Positions 20,734 to 27,334 of a DNA stretch of 64,000 nt are shown in pieces. A program made the position numbers and the translations under genes. A model generated the notes under the pieces. That model had not been told where the DNA came from and did not search any database. It saw only the letters and a list, made by a program, of their open reading frames with translations. The stretch spans positions 1-64,000 of the IMG/VR virus record IMGVR_UViG_3300028045_000007; one strand, given 5' to 3'. The first letter of the stretch is position 1. Each line of letters opens with the position of its first letter. This DNA comes from a virus.

Positions 20734-20814
20734 CTGCTGCCATTTTGGCTGTCAAGCACTTTCCGGCAACTCTTTGCCGGAAAAGATTTCCACCCCACAA
20801 TATCGACAATCCAT

Positions 20815-20842
20815 TTGCTTTTCGTGCTCAGTGTAGTATGAT
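20815..20842 (+). promoter_or_regulatory. Promoter of the gene at 20892
   Basis: TTGCTT (20815-20820), 16 nt, TATGAT (20837-20842). The leader of about 45 nt carries AAGGT before the ATG. Confidence 0.65.
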
Positions 20843-20891
20843 GAGGTGTTCAATCAATCAACCAACCGCTCACCAGAGCAAGGTAACACCC

Positions 20892-21239
20892 ATGAACGTC
20901 ATCACCCAATCCGAAGCCGCGAACCTCATCCGTCAGAGTGGCGGCAAGCTCTTCGGAGTCACCTTCCTGACCCGTGGCAAGGGCAATCTCCGCCGGATGA
21001 CCGCACGGACTGGCGTCCGCAAGGGCACCACGGGCGAGGGCCAGAAGTTCAACGCCCGCGACCTCAACCTGATCACCGTTCACGAATTCGTGACGGATGA
21101 GGCACGGGACGCGAGGGGTCGCTATCGCAATCTCACCACCCAATTCCGGAACGTGGCGATCGAGGGAATCACCCGGCTCAAGGTCGGCGGAACCGAATAC
21201 GACGTGGTTCCGGACACTTCCGGAGACTCTCCCTTCTAG
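20892..21239 (+). CDS. WYL_2/SH3-barrel-type phage protein
   Basis: 115 residues, MNVITQSEAANLIRQSGGKL, GVTFLTRGKGNLRRMTARTG, then LNLITVHEFVTD and a late VGGTEYDV. This is the layout of the Sm-like/SH3-barrel phage family (formerly DUF2693), which has an N-terminal helix with IxxSxGKxFxVxFxKR. Function unknown. A paralogue lies at 23150. Leadered mRNA. Confidence 0.7.
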   Translation: MNVITQSEAANLIRQSGGKLFGVTFLTRGKGNLRRMTARTGVRKGTTGEGQKFNARDLNLITVHEFVTDEARDARGRYRNLTTQFRNVAIEGITRLKVGGTEYDVVPDTSGDSPF

Positions 21240-21269
21240 TCTAGCCCATAGGGCTAAACAAAAATCCAA

Positions 21270-21305
21270 GGCCCCGCTTGACAATGCGGGGCCTTGTGCT
21301 ATACT
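21270..21305 (+). promoter_or_regulatory. Terminator-like hairpin with the -35 in its loop; leaderless promoter
   Basis: GGCCCCGC (21270-21277) pairs with GCGGGGCC (21286-21293); the loop TTGACAAT holds the -35. TATACT is at 21300-21305, 6 nt before the ATG at 21312. Confidence 0.8.
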
Positions 21306-21311
21306 GAAGGC

Positions 21312-21521
21312 ATGAAGAAATGCAGCACACACGGCGGAACGGAATGGAAAGGCGGCTACTGCGACAAGTGGTCCACCGATGCGGGGAAAGGCCCGTGCGT
21401 TGAGACTCACGAGCCCGAGCCCGGCACCTACGCCCACACGGCTCGTATGCTGGTCGATTGCGGGATGGACCCGGATGAGGCCGATCGCTGGAAAGACGAA
21501 ATGAAGGAGCGGGATCTGTAG
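21312..21521 (+). CDS. Unknown small Cys-containing protein, 69 residues
   Basis: MKKCSTHGGTEWKGGYCDKW, with CSTHG...YCDKW resembling a small zinc knuckle, then helical DEADRWKDEMKE. Leaderless ATG. No family recognised. Confidence 0.75.
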   Translation: MKKCSTHGGTEWKGGYCDKWSTDAGKGPCVETHEPEPGTYAHTARMLVDCGMDPDEADRWKDEMKERDL

Positions 21522-21523
21522 CC

Positions 21524-21703
21524 TGCCACAATGGCGGGGCCTAGCGGCCCCGCTAGTCGCTCCCTAAGCTCCCTGGCGGAGACCACCCCGCACCCCGCGT
21601 GGCTTAGCTACGCATGGCGAGCGAGGGTAGGCACACAAGCCCGCACGGGCAGCCTGATAGCCTGCTGTGAGCTTGAAAAGAGAAAAGAAAAGGGAAATGC
21701 CGC
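21524..21703 (+). repeat. Intergenic cassette, copy 1
   Basis: GGCGGGGCC-TAGC-GGCCCCGC terminator hairpin, GCGTGGCTTAGCTACGC, GCCCGCACGGGC, then an A-rich tract (AAAAGAGAAAAGAAAAGGG) and a TTGCCT promoter. Confidence 0.65.
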
Positions 21704-21731
21704 TTGCCTTTTCCCAATCGTGTGGTATAAT
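21704..21731 (+). promoter_or_regulatory. Leaderless-type promoter for the gene at 21737
   Basis: TTGCCT (21704-21709), 16 nt, TATAAT (21726-21731), 5 nt to the ATG. Confidence 0.8.
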
Positions 21732-21736
21732 AGAGC

Positions 21737-22063
21737 ATGAAATACAAAATCACCTGGACAGAGAATGTTGGTTACGAAGCAATCGTCGAAGGAGCAGACA
21801 GCCCCGAGCAGGCCCTAGAGTGGTTCCAAGATGATGCGGGCGAGTGGAATCCTCAGTCTACCGACTACTGTGAAATCGAACAGGACTCAATCGAGGTAGA
21901 GCCCTACTTTGATTCCAAAGAACAGCTTTCGGAACTCTGTTTCAAGCTGAGGACCGTACTCCCTCACCTGGAAGCTACCAGAGACGAAGGGGGTCAGATC
22001 GTGATCTACACTGGTCTCAAACTCACCGACCAAGGCAATCTGATCGAGCACGAACCCGAGTAG
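21737..22063 (+). CDS. Unknown acidic protein, 108 residues, paralogue of 20354
   Basis: MKYKITWTENVGYEAIVEGA, then a helix (SPEQALEWFQDDAGEW) and the shared DEGGQIVIYTGLK block. The helix insert is absent from the shorter paralogue at 20354. No family recognised. Leaderless ATG. Confidence 0.75.
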   Translation: MKYKITWTENVGYEAIVEGADSPEQALEWFQDDAGEWNPQSTDYCEIEQDSIEVEPYFDSKEQLSELCFKLRTVLPHLEATRDEGGQIVIYTGLKLTDQGNLIEHEPE

Positions 22064-22182
22064 AATCAGAAGTGTGGAAAAAGGCTTTACTTAGAATTTC
22101 AGCAGTCTAGGAAAATCCTTTACTTACATATACCACACACCCTTGGGGGCCGCCAGATTGGCGGTCTCCTGCCATTGTGACA

Positions 22183-22234
22183 GTCAAGGGAAATCGCCGA
22201 AATATTCGTGTCAAGCGAAATCACCGGAATATTC
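22183..22234 (+). repeat. Two direct repeats of about 25 nt
   Basis: GTCAAGGGAAATCGCCGAA... (22183-22207) and GTCAAGCGAAATCACCGGA... (22210-22234), both ending ATATTC, lie upstream of the promoter at 22250. A related copy is at 28760-28783. Regulator binding sites are one option. Confidence 0.55.
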
Positions 22235-22249
22235 TTTTCGAGAATTCAC

Positions 22250-22277
22250 TTGACAATCGCCTATCGTGGGGTATACT
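22250..22277 (+). promoter_or_regulatory. Leaderless-type promoter for the gene at 22284
   Basis: TTGACA (22250-22255), 16 nt, TATACT (22272-22277), 6 nt to the ATG. Confidence 0.85.
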
Positions 22278-22283
22278 CTCACC

Positions 22284-22478
22284 ATGAAGCAACCGACAAG
22301 CGAATACAGGCTGGCCATGGCGGACAAGGTGGACGAGTGGATACCCGCGTGCGGTGGTCACGAGGAGCCATTCACGGTCAACCATACCCGCTGGCAATAC
22401 ATGTACAACCCGGCCACGGGTGAGCATGGCTATCTGAATCTCGATACCGATATCATCGAGACTCCAGAATGGCTCTAG
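22284..22478 (+). CDS. Unknown small protein, 64 residues
   Basis: MKQPTSEYRLAMADKVDEWI, then CGGHEEPFTVNHTRWQYMYN and an acidic end. Leaderless ATG. No family recognised. Confidence 0.75.
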   Translation: MKQPTSEYRLAMADKVDEWIPACGGHEEPFTVNHTRWQYMYNPATGEHGYLNLDTDIIETPEWL

Positions 22479-22481
22479 GTG

Positions 22482-22616
22482 ACCCTCAGGCGGCCCACGG
22501 GCCGCTCTGCGAGGCTTTATTTTTTCGCACGTGGCTAAGCCACGCGGGCGGGCGGGCGGTGCCCGCAGCGGGCCGCACAGGCCGCGTGAGAGCATAAAAG
22601 AAAAGCAATTGAGAAC
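22482..22616 (+). repeat. Intergenic cassette, copy 2
   Basis: GGCGGCCCACGGGCCGCTC hairpin, GGCTTTATTTTTTCG, CGTGGCTAAGCCACGCGG, GCCCGCAGCGGGC, CGCACAGGCC, then AGCATAAAAGAAAAGCAATT before a TTGACA promoter. Confidence 0.75.
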
Positions 22617-22644
22617 TTGACAATCGCAGATCGTAGGGTATACT
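22617..22644 (+). promoter_or_regulatory. Leaderless-type promoter for the gene at 22651
   Basis: TTGACA (22617-22622), 16 nt, TATACT (22639-22644), 6 nt to the ATG. Confidence 0.85.
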
Positions 22645-22650
22645 GTAGTC

Positions 22651-22782
22651 ATGAAAGCCAAAAAAATCCGTGTACCAGTGCAATGCAATGAGTGTGGAAA
22701 AAAGTTCAAGGTCACGAACTTGAGTGGACGGTGCCCAAAATGCCGAGGATGCGATTTCGAGCCTACTTTTGAAGTAGCCTAG
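22651..22782 (+). CDS. Zinc-ribbon micro-protein, 43 residues
   Basis: MKAKKIRVPVQCNECGKKF, then SGRCPKCRGCDFEPTFEVA. CNECG and CPKC-RGC form a complete zinc ribbon resembling hydrogenase-maturation/rubredoxin-like small ribbons (GRCPKCxGxxF). Leaderless ATG, and flanked by cassettes on both sides. Confidence 0.75.
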   Translation: MKAKKIRVPVQCNECGKKFKVTNLSGRCPKCRGCDFEPTFEVA

Positions 22783-22785
22783 CGT

Positions 22786-22919
22786 CCACGAGAGGGGTCT
22801 ACGGGCCTCTCTCCGGGGTTATGTTTTTTCCCGCGTGGCTAAGCTACGCGGAAATCGACTCGTGCCCGCAGCGGGCCGCACAGGCCGTCTGAGAGCATAA
22901 AAGAAAAGCAATTTAGAAT
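22786..22919 (+). repeat. Intergenic cassette, copy 3
   Basis: GAGAGGGGTCTACGGGCCTCTC hairpin, TTATGTTTTTTCC, CGTGGCTAAGCTACGCGGAAAT, GCCCGCAGCGGGCCGCACAG, then AGCATAAAAGAAAAGCAATT before the promoter. Confidence 0.75.
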
Positions 22920-22947
22920 TTGACTTTTCGAGTTCACGTGGTACAAT
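22920..22947 (+). promoter_or_regulatory. Leaderless-type promoter for the gene at 22954
   Basis: TTGACT (22920-22925), 16 nt, TACAAT (22942-22947), 6 nt to the ATG. Confidence 0.8.
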
Positions 22948-22953
22948 GTAACC

Positions 22954-23091
22954 ATGACAAGAAAGATCATTGAGGACCAGGGACAGTTCTACGCTGTCGA
23001 ATACGACCCGCACTATCCCGCCGAGGTTACCATCATCGGCACTTTTGCCGATCGGGAAAAAGCCCAGGAAGTTCTTGACAAACGCTCCTGA
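22954..23091 (+). CDS. Unknown small protein, 45 residues
   Basis: MTRKIIEDQGQFYAVEYDPH, then VTIIGTFADREKAQEVLDKRS: a beta-beta-alpha unit like a small DUF of the SPOR/ACT type. The final codons (CTT GAC AAA) overlap the -35 of the next promoter. Leaderless ATG. No family recognised. Confidence 0.7.
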   Translation: MTRKIIEDQGQFYAVEYDPHYPAEVTIIGTFADREKAQEVLDKRS

Positions 23092-23102
23092 TAGGGTATA
23101 CT
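23075..23102 (+). promoter_or_regulatory. Promoter of the gene at 23150
   Basis: TTGACA (23075-23080), 16 nt, TATACT (23097-23102). A leader of about 40 nt with AAGGCAAGG follows. Confidence 0.8.
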
Positions 23103-23149
23103 CTCAGTGTTCATCGACTGCTACCGCCGACAAGGCAAGGCAAACAACT

Positions 23150-23476
23150 ATGACTCAGATCACTCAGACCGAAGCCGCCCGCATGATCCGCAACTCCGGG
23201 GGCAAGCTCTTTTCCGTCACGTTCACGAAGCGGAGCACTGGCTCCCGTCGCCGCATGACCGCCCGCGTGGGCGTTCGCAAGGGCGTTTCGGGTGGCGGGC
23301 AGCGGTTCAATCCCGCCGACCATCATCTCTTGACCGTTCACGAATTCGTGACGGACCCCGCACGGGGCGACAGGGGGCAACTCAGCAATATGGGCACGCA
23401 ATGGCGGAGTGTGCCGATTGACGGGATCACCGAGCTTCGGTGCGGTGGCCAAATCTTCCAAGTGAAGGACGCCTAG
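23150..23476 (+). CDS. WYL_2/SH3-barrel-type phage protein, paralogue of 20892
   Basis: 108 residues, MTQITQTEAARMIRNSGGKL with TFTKRSTGSRRRMTARVGVR and HHLLTVHEFVTDPARG. It aligns along its whole length with the protein at 20892, including the HEFVTD block, so it is a duplicate. Both have leadered mRNAs, unlike their neighbours. Confidence 0.7.
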   Translation: MTQITQTEAARMIRNSGGKLFSVTFTKRSTGSRRRMTARVGVRKGVSGGGQRFNPADHHLLTVHEFVTDPARGDRGQLSNMGTQWRSVPIDGITELRCGGQIFQVKDA

Positions 23477-23479
23477 AAA

Positions 23480-23630
23480 ACACCCCCGCAGGGGCGGCTG
23501 AGGCCGCCCCTGCGGACTTCTCCCGAGCTTTATTTTTGGGCACGTAGCTTAGCCACGCTGAAATCGCCACGTGCCCGTGGCGAGCCGCACAGGCCCGATG
23601 AGGACACGAAAAAGAAAAAGGGTATTCTAC
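23480..23630 (+). repeat. Intergenic cassette, copy 4
   Basis: GGGGCGGCTGAGGCCGCCCC terminator hairpin, GGACTTCTCCCGAGCTTTATTTTT, CGTAGCTTAGCCACGCTGAAAT, CCGTGG/GAGCCGCACAGGCCCG, then AGGACACGAAAAAGAAAAAGG before a TTGCAA promoter. Confidence 0.8.
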
Positions 23631-23658
23631 TTGCAATTTCAAGGCAATAGGGTATAAT
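23631..23658 (+). promoter_or_regulatory. Leaderless-type promoter for the gene at 23665
   Basis: TTGCAA (23631-23636), 16 nt, TATAAT (23653-23658), 6 nt to the ATG. Confidence 0.8.
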
Positions 23659-23664
23659 GAAACC

Positions 23665-23997
23665 ATGACGAACAGCAAGAACAACCGCAGCGAACGCAGC
23701 ATCCTTCTCTCCGTCTTCTCGGACGTGTTCAAGGATGTCAACGGCTTCCGCCCTACGGGGTGCCTGTTCCCCTCGGAATGCACCGAGGAGGAGATCCAGG
23801 CCAAGCTGGACGCCCTCCAGGTGACCCTGGAGGAGCAACTTGCCGAGGAGCAGGCTATCGACGATGATCTGGATGAGCGTTTCGAGGATTGGCGGGATGA
23901 CGCCGAAGCCATGGATGGCGATTTCGACAGCGGGATGGCTTCCGCCGGTTTCGGTACGGATGAGGACTACGGCTGCTATGGCGATGACGGCTGGTAA
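23665..23997 (+). CDS. Unknown acidic protein, 110 residues
   Basis: MTNSKNNRSERSILLSVFSD, a middle acidic coiled-coil-like helix (EEEIQAKLDALQVTLEEQLAEEQ) and a Gly/Asp/Tyr-rich tail. Strong negative charge. A DNA-mimic role is possible but only inferred. Leaderless ATG. Confidence 0.7.
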   Translation: MTNSKNNRSERSILLSVFSDVFKDVNGFRPTGCLFPSECTEEEIQAKLDALQVTLEEQLAEEQAIDDDLDERFEDWRDDAEAMDGDFDSGMASAGFGTDEDYGCYGDDGW

Positions 23998-24016
23998 GCC
24001 GACAAGGGAGCGAACA

Positions 24017-24229
24017 ATGCGACTCAGTTACCAATGGACCGGAACGAACGATAGGGGCGATGGCGAGGCGGATCTGGAACTTGAACCCCCTTGTTGTCCG
24101 GATCACTGTGGCGGCGACCTCTTTCTCGAAAGCGACCCCCGCGACAACCCCGAAAGCGAAGTGTGGCGGTGCTGCGACTGCAAACTAACATGGGACGGCT
24201 GCGGCTACGAAATCGAAGACGAGGAGTAG
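24017..24229 (+). CDS. Small zinc-ribbon protein, 70 residues
   Basis: MRLSYQWTGTNDRGDGEADL, then CCPDHCGG and WRCCDCKLTWDGCGY: two Cys groups that would bind zinc. It starts behind GGGAGCGAACA, a clear ribosome site, and is co-transcribed with the gene at 23665. No specific family. Confidence 0.75.
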   Translation: MRLSYQWTGTNDRGDGEADLELEPPCCPDHCGGDLFLESDPRDNPESEVWRCCDCKLTWDGCGYEIEDEE

Positions 24230-24232
24230 CCT

Positions 24233-24392
24233 GCCAGAATGGCGGGGCCTAGCGGCCCCTCCAGTCACTCCAGGAGCCCGCGTGCGGGGAGCGACCTCGA
24301 CCCCTTGTGGCTTAGCCACGCGGAAATTGACTCGTGCTCGTGGCGGCCCGTATGGGCCGCCTGAGGGCACAAAAAGAAAAGCAATTTGGTTC
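24233..24392 (+). repeat. Intergenic cassette, copy 5
   Basis: GGCGGGGCC-TAGC-GGCCCCTC hairpin, CCAGGAGCCCGCG, TTGTGGCTTAGCCACGCGGAAAT, GGCGGCCCGTATGGGCCGCC, then GGCACAAAAAGAAAAGCAATT before a TTGCAT promoter. Confidence 0.75.
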
Positions 24393-24420
24393 TTGCATTT
24401 CGAGGATAGTGTGGTATTAT
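24393..24420 (+). promoter_or_regulatory. Leaderless-type promoter for the gene at 24427
   Basis: TTGCAT (24393-24398), 16 nt, TATTAT (24415-24420), 6 nt to the ATG. Confidence 0.75.
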
Positions 24421-24426
24421 CTAACC

Positions 24427-24627
24427 ATGGAATACATCGACAGCAACGGCGACACCTGGACCATCTCCCTTGACCCGAAGCCCATCCCGACAGCGGCTCT
24501 GGATATCGACTACTGCCATGAGGACTACGATGGGGCTCCTGACGCCCACGATCACCGTTGTGGCAACGCGGGCAGTATTGCCGAGGCCAAGGCGATAATC
24601 GAAGAGATCGCGGCAGACTACGCCTGA
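24427..24627 (+). CDS. Unknown small acidic protein, 66 residues
   Basis: MEYIDSNGDTWTISLDPKPI, then an Asp/His-rich loop (DYCHEDYDGAPDAHDHRCG) that could bind metal and the helix SIAEAKAIIEEIAADYA. No family recognised. Leaderless ATG. Confidence 0.75.
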   Translation: MEYIDSNGDTWTISLDPKPIPTAALDIDYCHEDYDGAPDAHDHRCGNAGSIAEAKAIIEEIAADYA

Positions 24628-24629
24628 AA

Positions 24630-24778
24630 AACCCCGCACGGGCGGCTCAGGCCGCCCCTGCGGGCTTCTCGCGAGCTTTATTTTTTCCCGTGTGGCTTAG
24701 CTACGCTGAAATCGCCACGTGTCCGTGGCGAGCCGCACAGGCCCGCTGAGGGACACAAAAAGAAAAAGCATTTAGAGC
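24630..24778 (+). repeat. Intergenic cassette, copy 6
   Basis: GGGCGGCTCAGGCCGCCC hairpin, GGGCTTCTCGCGAGCTTTA, T-run, GTGGCTTAGCTACGCTGAAAT, GAGCCGCACAGGCCCG, then GGACACAAAAAGAAAAAGCA before a TTGCTT promoter. Nearly identical to copies 4, 10 and 12. Confidence 0.8.
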
Positions 24779-24806
24779 TTGCTTTTTTGAGTACAGATGA
24801 TATACT
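24779..24806 (+). promoter_or_regulatory. Promoter of the gene at 24834
   Basis: TTGCTT (24779-24784), 16 nt, TATACT (24801-24806). The 27-nt leader carries AAAGGAGCAAACC, a strong ribosome site. Confidence 0.75.
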
Positions 24807-24833
24807 CTCAGTGTTCAAACAAAGGAGCAAACC

Positions 24834-25124
24834 ATGAACAAGCACGAAGCAACACGTCTCGCATCGCTGGCCAAAGGCAAGGCCCTCATCCTGGAAGGCC
24901 AGTTTGAAATCCTGGACACCGTTGTCACTTTCGAGTTCAGGCCCGGCACCCCGGAGTTCGAAGTCGGCTGCAAGGCCCTTGAGATCCTGGAGGCAAAGCT
25001 GGAGGCCGCACAAGGTGAGGCTACAATGCTCTGGGGACTCGCCCTGGATGACATCGAGGAGCCTGGAGAAGAGTACACCGAGCAGGATGCTGCTCGCGAC
25101 TTCGGGGCCGAGCCCAAAGATTGA
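24834..25124 (+). CDS. Unknown acidic protein, 96 residues
   Basis: MNKHEATRLASLAKGKALIL, an amphipathic start, beta strands (FEILDTVVTFEFRPG), then a long helix and an acidic end. Leadered with AAAGGAG. No family recognised. Confidence 0.75.
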   Translation: MNKHEATRLASLAKGKALILEGQFEILDTVVTFEFRPGTPEFEVGCKALEILEAKLEAAQGEATMLWGLALDDIEEPGEEYTEQDAARDFGAEPKD

Positions 25125-25127
25125 CCG

Positions 25128-25315
25128 CTGCTCCTCTGGCGGCCCCTCGCAGAAAGCTGCGAGGGGCCGTTTCTACGTGTCCAGGAGCCCCGTGGGCGAG
25201 AGCCCACAAAACGCACGTGGCTAAGCCACGCGGGCGTGCCGGTGGTGCCCACAGCGGGCCGCATGGGCGGCCCCGTGGAGTCCTGTCAGAGCGAAAAATA
25301 AAATTGAGATACTAC
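25128..25315 (+). repeat. Intergenic cassette, copy 7
   Basis: GGCCCCTCGCAGAAAGCTGCGAGGGGCC-type terminator (25141-25168) with TTTCTACGTGTCCAGGAGCC, GTGGGCGAGAGCCCAC, CGTGGCTAAGCCACGCGG, CCACAGCGGGCCGCATGGGCGG, then GCGAAAAATAAAATTGAG before a TTGCCT promoter. Confidence 0.75.
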
Positions 25316-25343
25316 TTGCCTTTTCGAGTTCTTGTGATATACT
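25316..25343 (+). promoter_or_regulatory. Promoter of the gene at 25380
   Basis: TTGCCT (25316-25321), 16 nt, TATACT (25338-25343), leader with AAAGGAGCAAAC. Confidence 0.75.
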
Positions 25344-25379
25344 CTCAGTGTGAAGCAAACAATCATCAAAGGAGCAAAC

Positions 25380-25598
25380 ATGCAGTACACTCACAGCGTT
25401 TGGGAAGATCACGGACATTTCATCGGGTTGCGGCTTGGCAATTGGGAACTCCTCATGTACACGGGGGCGGATGAGCCTTTTTGGAAGGTGTCCAGAATGC
25501 AACGGCGTGGTTGCTTCCGGGGCGGTATGCACTTCCTGCGGTACTTCTCCCTGATCCGCTACTGGCCCTCAGAGGTGCATCATGCCGAGCTTGGTTGA
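25380..25598 (+). CDS. Unknown small protein, 72 residues
   Basis: MQYTHSVWEDHGHFIGLRLG, then NWELLMYTGADEPFWKVSRM and a Cys/Gly/Phe-rich end. The start follows AAAGGAG. It overlaps the next gene by 17 nt. No family recognised. Confidence 0.7.
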   Translation: MQYTHSVWEDHGHFIGLRLGNWELLMYTGADEPFWKVSRMQRRGCFRGGMHFLRYFSLIRYWPSEVHHAELG

Positions 25599-25746
25599 AC
25601 ACCTCCTGGAACGTCTCCAGCGAGCTTCAGAGGAGCGACAGCGGCAGCACGAGGCAATCATGCGAGAGCTTGTCGAGACGAAAATCACGCCGATGGATCG
25701 GGAATGGATCGTCCGCAAAAATCGGGACAAAGAAATAAAAGATTGA
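25582..25746 (+). CDS. Small coiled-coil-like protein, 54 residues
   Basis: MPSLVEHLLERLQRASEERQ and on: a single long Arg/Glu/Gln-rich helix with a basic end (IVRKNRDKEIKD). GAGGTG precedes the ATG. Its stop and the next -35 are 2 nt apart. No family recognised. Confidence 0.65.
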   Translation: MPSLVEHLLERLQRASEERQRQHEAIMRELVETKITPMDREWIVRKNRDKEIKD

Positions 25747-25748
25747 GC

Positions 25749-25784
25749 TTGACAAAACGCCAGGGTAGGGTATACTCTGGCGTT
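25749..25784 (+). promoter_or_regulatory. Promoter with a perfect inverted repeat flanking the -10
   Basis: TTGACA (25749-25754), 16 nt, TATACT (25771-25776). AACGCCAG (25756-25763) and CTGGCGTT (25777-25784) form a perfect 8-bp repeat around the -10, typical of an operator or of an mRNA 5' hairpin. Confidence 0.75.
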
Positions 25785-25809
25785 CAATCAAACCAACAAA
25801 GGAGCCAGC

Positions 25810-25995
25810 ATGATTCTTCAAGTGACCTACCAAGACGCCAGCGAGCCCGATTGCTGCCGAGTGGACTACATCGTGACCGTGGACGGCACCGAGCACTGCC
25901 TCGCCCCGTCCGCCCTCGGCACCAAGTACAACGACCGGGAAGCTATCGAGCGTGCCCGCATGCTCTTCGGCCCCGGCGTCTGCCTGCTCTTCTGA
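25810..25995 (+). CDS. Unknown small protein, 61 residues
   Basis: MILQVTYQDASEPDCCRVDY, beta strands and a final hydrophobic LFGPGVCLLF. The start follows AAAGGAGCCAGC. No family recognised. Confidence 0.7.
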   Translation: MILQVTYQDASEPDCCRVDYIVTVDGTEHCLAPSALGTKYNDREAIERARMLFGPGVCLLF

Positions 25996-25999
25996 TGCT

Positions 26000-26172
26000 G
26001 CTCCTCCTCTGGCCCCTCGCAGAAAGCTGCGAGGGGCCATTTCTACGTGTCCAGGAGCCCCGTGGGCGAGAGCCCACAAAACGCACGTAGCTAAGCCACG
26101 CGGAAATTGACTCGTGCTCGTGGCGGGCCGTACAGGCCCGCTGAGAGCACAAAAAGAAAAAGCATTTAGTTC
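26000..26172 (+). repeat. Intergenic cassette, copy 8
   Basis: GGCCCCTCGC...GCGAGGGGCC terminator, TTTCTACGTGTCCAGGAGCC, GTGGGCGAGAGCCCAC, CGTAGCTAAGCCACGCGGAAAT, GGCGGGCCGTACAGGCCCGC, then AGCACAAAAAGAAAAAGCA before a TTGCAT promoter. The first half is nearly identical to copy 7. Confidence 0.8.
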
Positions 26173-26200
26173 TTGCATTCTGACGATTGTGTGATATAAT
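26173..26200 (+). promoter_or_regulatory. Leaderless-type promoter for the gene at 26207
   Basis: TTGCAT (26173-26178), 16 nt, TATAAT (26195-26200), 6 nt to the ATG. Confidence 0.8.
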
Positions 26201-26206
26201 GACACC

Positions 26207-26344
26207 ATGAACGACACGAGCAAGAGCGATAAGCGGTACGGGCAGAGCGGGGAGTGGGGCAAGCTCTCGCAAGCCTACCGCAAGGCCGCGAACAAAAAGA
26301 GCCGCAAGAAAGCCAAAAAAGAACTTGACAATCCCGCTCAGTAG
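26207..26344 (+). CDS. Highly basic small protein, 45 residues
   Basis: MNDTSKSDKRYGQSGEWGKL, then AYRKAANKKSRKKAKKELDN. Lys/Arg-rich helix, likely nucleic-acid binding. The codons for ELDNPAQ contain the -35 of the next gene. Leaderless ATG. Confidence 0.7.
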   Translation: MNDTSKSDKRYGQSGEWGKLSQAYRKAANKKSRKKAKKELDNPAQ

Positions 26345-26352
26345 GGTATACT
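26325..26352 (+). promoter_or_regulatory. Promoter of the gene at 26380
   Basis: TTGACA (26325-26330), 16 nt, TATACT (26347-26352), leader with AAAGGAGCAAGAC. Confidence 0.8.
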
Positions 26353-26379
26353 GTGGCAACTTCAACAAAGGAGCAAGAC

Positions 26380-26595
26380 ATGACCCAGTTCAACGACAAC
26401 CTTGAAATCGGCGGAGACCTTCAGGACGAGTACAAGGCCATTCAGGAGGCCGAGCTGCTCGCAGAGGCCCCCGAGCCCGAGCCGATGACCCCCGCCGACG
26501 AAGAGGGCTTTTACGCGGAATGGTGCTACGATAACGGGGTGACCCCCGAGGAGATGGCTCTCGCCCAGGAGATGATCGAATTCGAGGAACGCTAG
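26380..26595 (+). CDS. Unknown acidic protein, 71 residues
   Basis: MTQFNDNLEIGGDLQDEYKA and on; about one third Asp/Glu, mostly helical, with a Pro/Glu linker (APEPEPMTPADEEG). Strong ribosome site AAAGGAG. No family recognised; charge would fit a DNA mimic but that is speculation. Confidence 0.7.
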   Translation: MTQFNDNLEIGGDLQDEYKAIQEAELLAEAPEPEPMTPADEEGFYAEWCYDNGVTPEEMALAQEMIEFEER

Positions 26596-26599
26596 TGCA

Positions 26600-26779
26600 T
26601 CGCTGCTCCTCCTCTGGCCCCTCGCGGAAAGACCCGCGAGGGGCCATTTCTACGTGTCCAGGAGCCCCGTGGGCGAGAGCCCACAAAATCAGCGTAGCTA
26701 AGCCACGCGGAAATCGCACCGTCTCCGCACGCGGGCATACAGGCACGCTGAGAGCACAAAAAGAAAAAGCATTTGGTTC
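26600..26779 (+). repeat. Intergenic cassette, copy 9
   Basis: GGCCCCTCGCGGAAAG...CGCGAGGGGCC terminator, TTTCTACGTGTCCAGGAGCC, GTGGGCGAGAGCCCAC, CGTAGCTAAGCCACGCGGAAAT, CCGCACGCGGG, then AGCACAAAAAGAAAAAGCA before a TTGCAT promoter. Confidence 0.8.
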
Positions 26780-26807
26780 TTGCATTTCGAGGATAGTGTG
26801 ATACTAT
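26780..26807 (+). promoter_or_regulatory. Leaderless-type promoter for the SprT-like gene
   Basis: TTGCAT (26780-26785), 16 nt, TACTAT (26802-26807), 6 nt to the ATG. The spacer is almost identical to that at 24399-24414. Confidence 0.75.
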
Positions 26808-26813
26808 CTAACC

Positions 26814-27329
26814 ATGAAGCAACGGAAAGAAATCATCTCGGCAACGCGGGCCATCCTTCACGAGTGCGTCCAGCTTGCCCCCCAGTGGGATCGCGAAATC
26901 AACAACGTGACCATCACGATCAACTCTCGGCTCACCGCGTGTGCGGGAAGGGCCAACATCCTGAAGGGAGAAATTCAGATTTCCCTTCCCTACTTTGCCG
27001 ACGATGGCAACTTCAACACCGCCCTTCGGGAAGTGGTTACGCATGAACTGGCCCATCTCCTCTCTCCCCCGACTCTCAAGGGACGCAAGAGAGACGTTCA
27101 CGGGCGAGCCTGGAGGGCCATGCACCGCCTCCTCGGTGGCAATGGTGACCGTTGTCACACTCTGGAGCTTGCGGCAGGCTACCAACGCAACACGCGGGGC
27201 CGTACGGCTCGTGTAGCGGTCTCCTGCGGTTGCGGTTGTGGCCAGCCAATGAAGCTGGGGCCGACTCAACTCAAGAGACACAATCGGGGTGAAACGTACT
27301 GCCTGAAGGGCCACAGACGCCGGTTCTAG
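26814..27329 (+). CDS. SprT-like zinc metalloprotease
   Basis: 171 residues. HELAH at 77-81 is the gluzincin HExxH motif, and HGRAWRAMHRLLG downstream supplies the third ligand region typical of SprT/Spartan-like proteins (HGxxW/F). The C-terminal CGCGCG and YCLKGH resemble the zinc ribbon that ends SprT domains. SprT proteases act on DNA-protein complexes or other targets; phage copies are common. Leaderless ATG. Confidence 0.8.
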   Translation: MKQRKEIISATRAILHECVQLAPQWDREINNVTITINSRLTACAGRANILKGEIQISLPYFADDGNFNTALREVVTHELAHLLSPPTLKGRKRDVHGRAWRAMHRLLGGNGDRCHTLELAAGYQRNTRGRTARVAVSCGCGCGQPMKLGPTQLKRHNRGETYCLKGHRRRF

Positions 27330-27334
27330 AAAAC

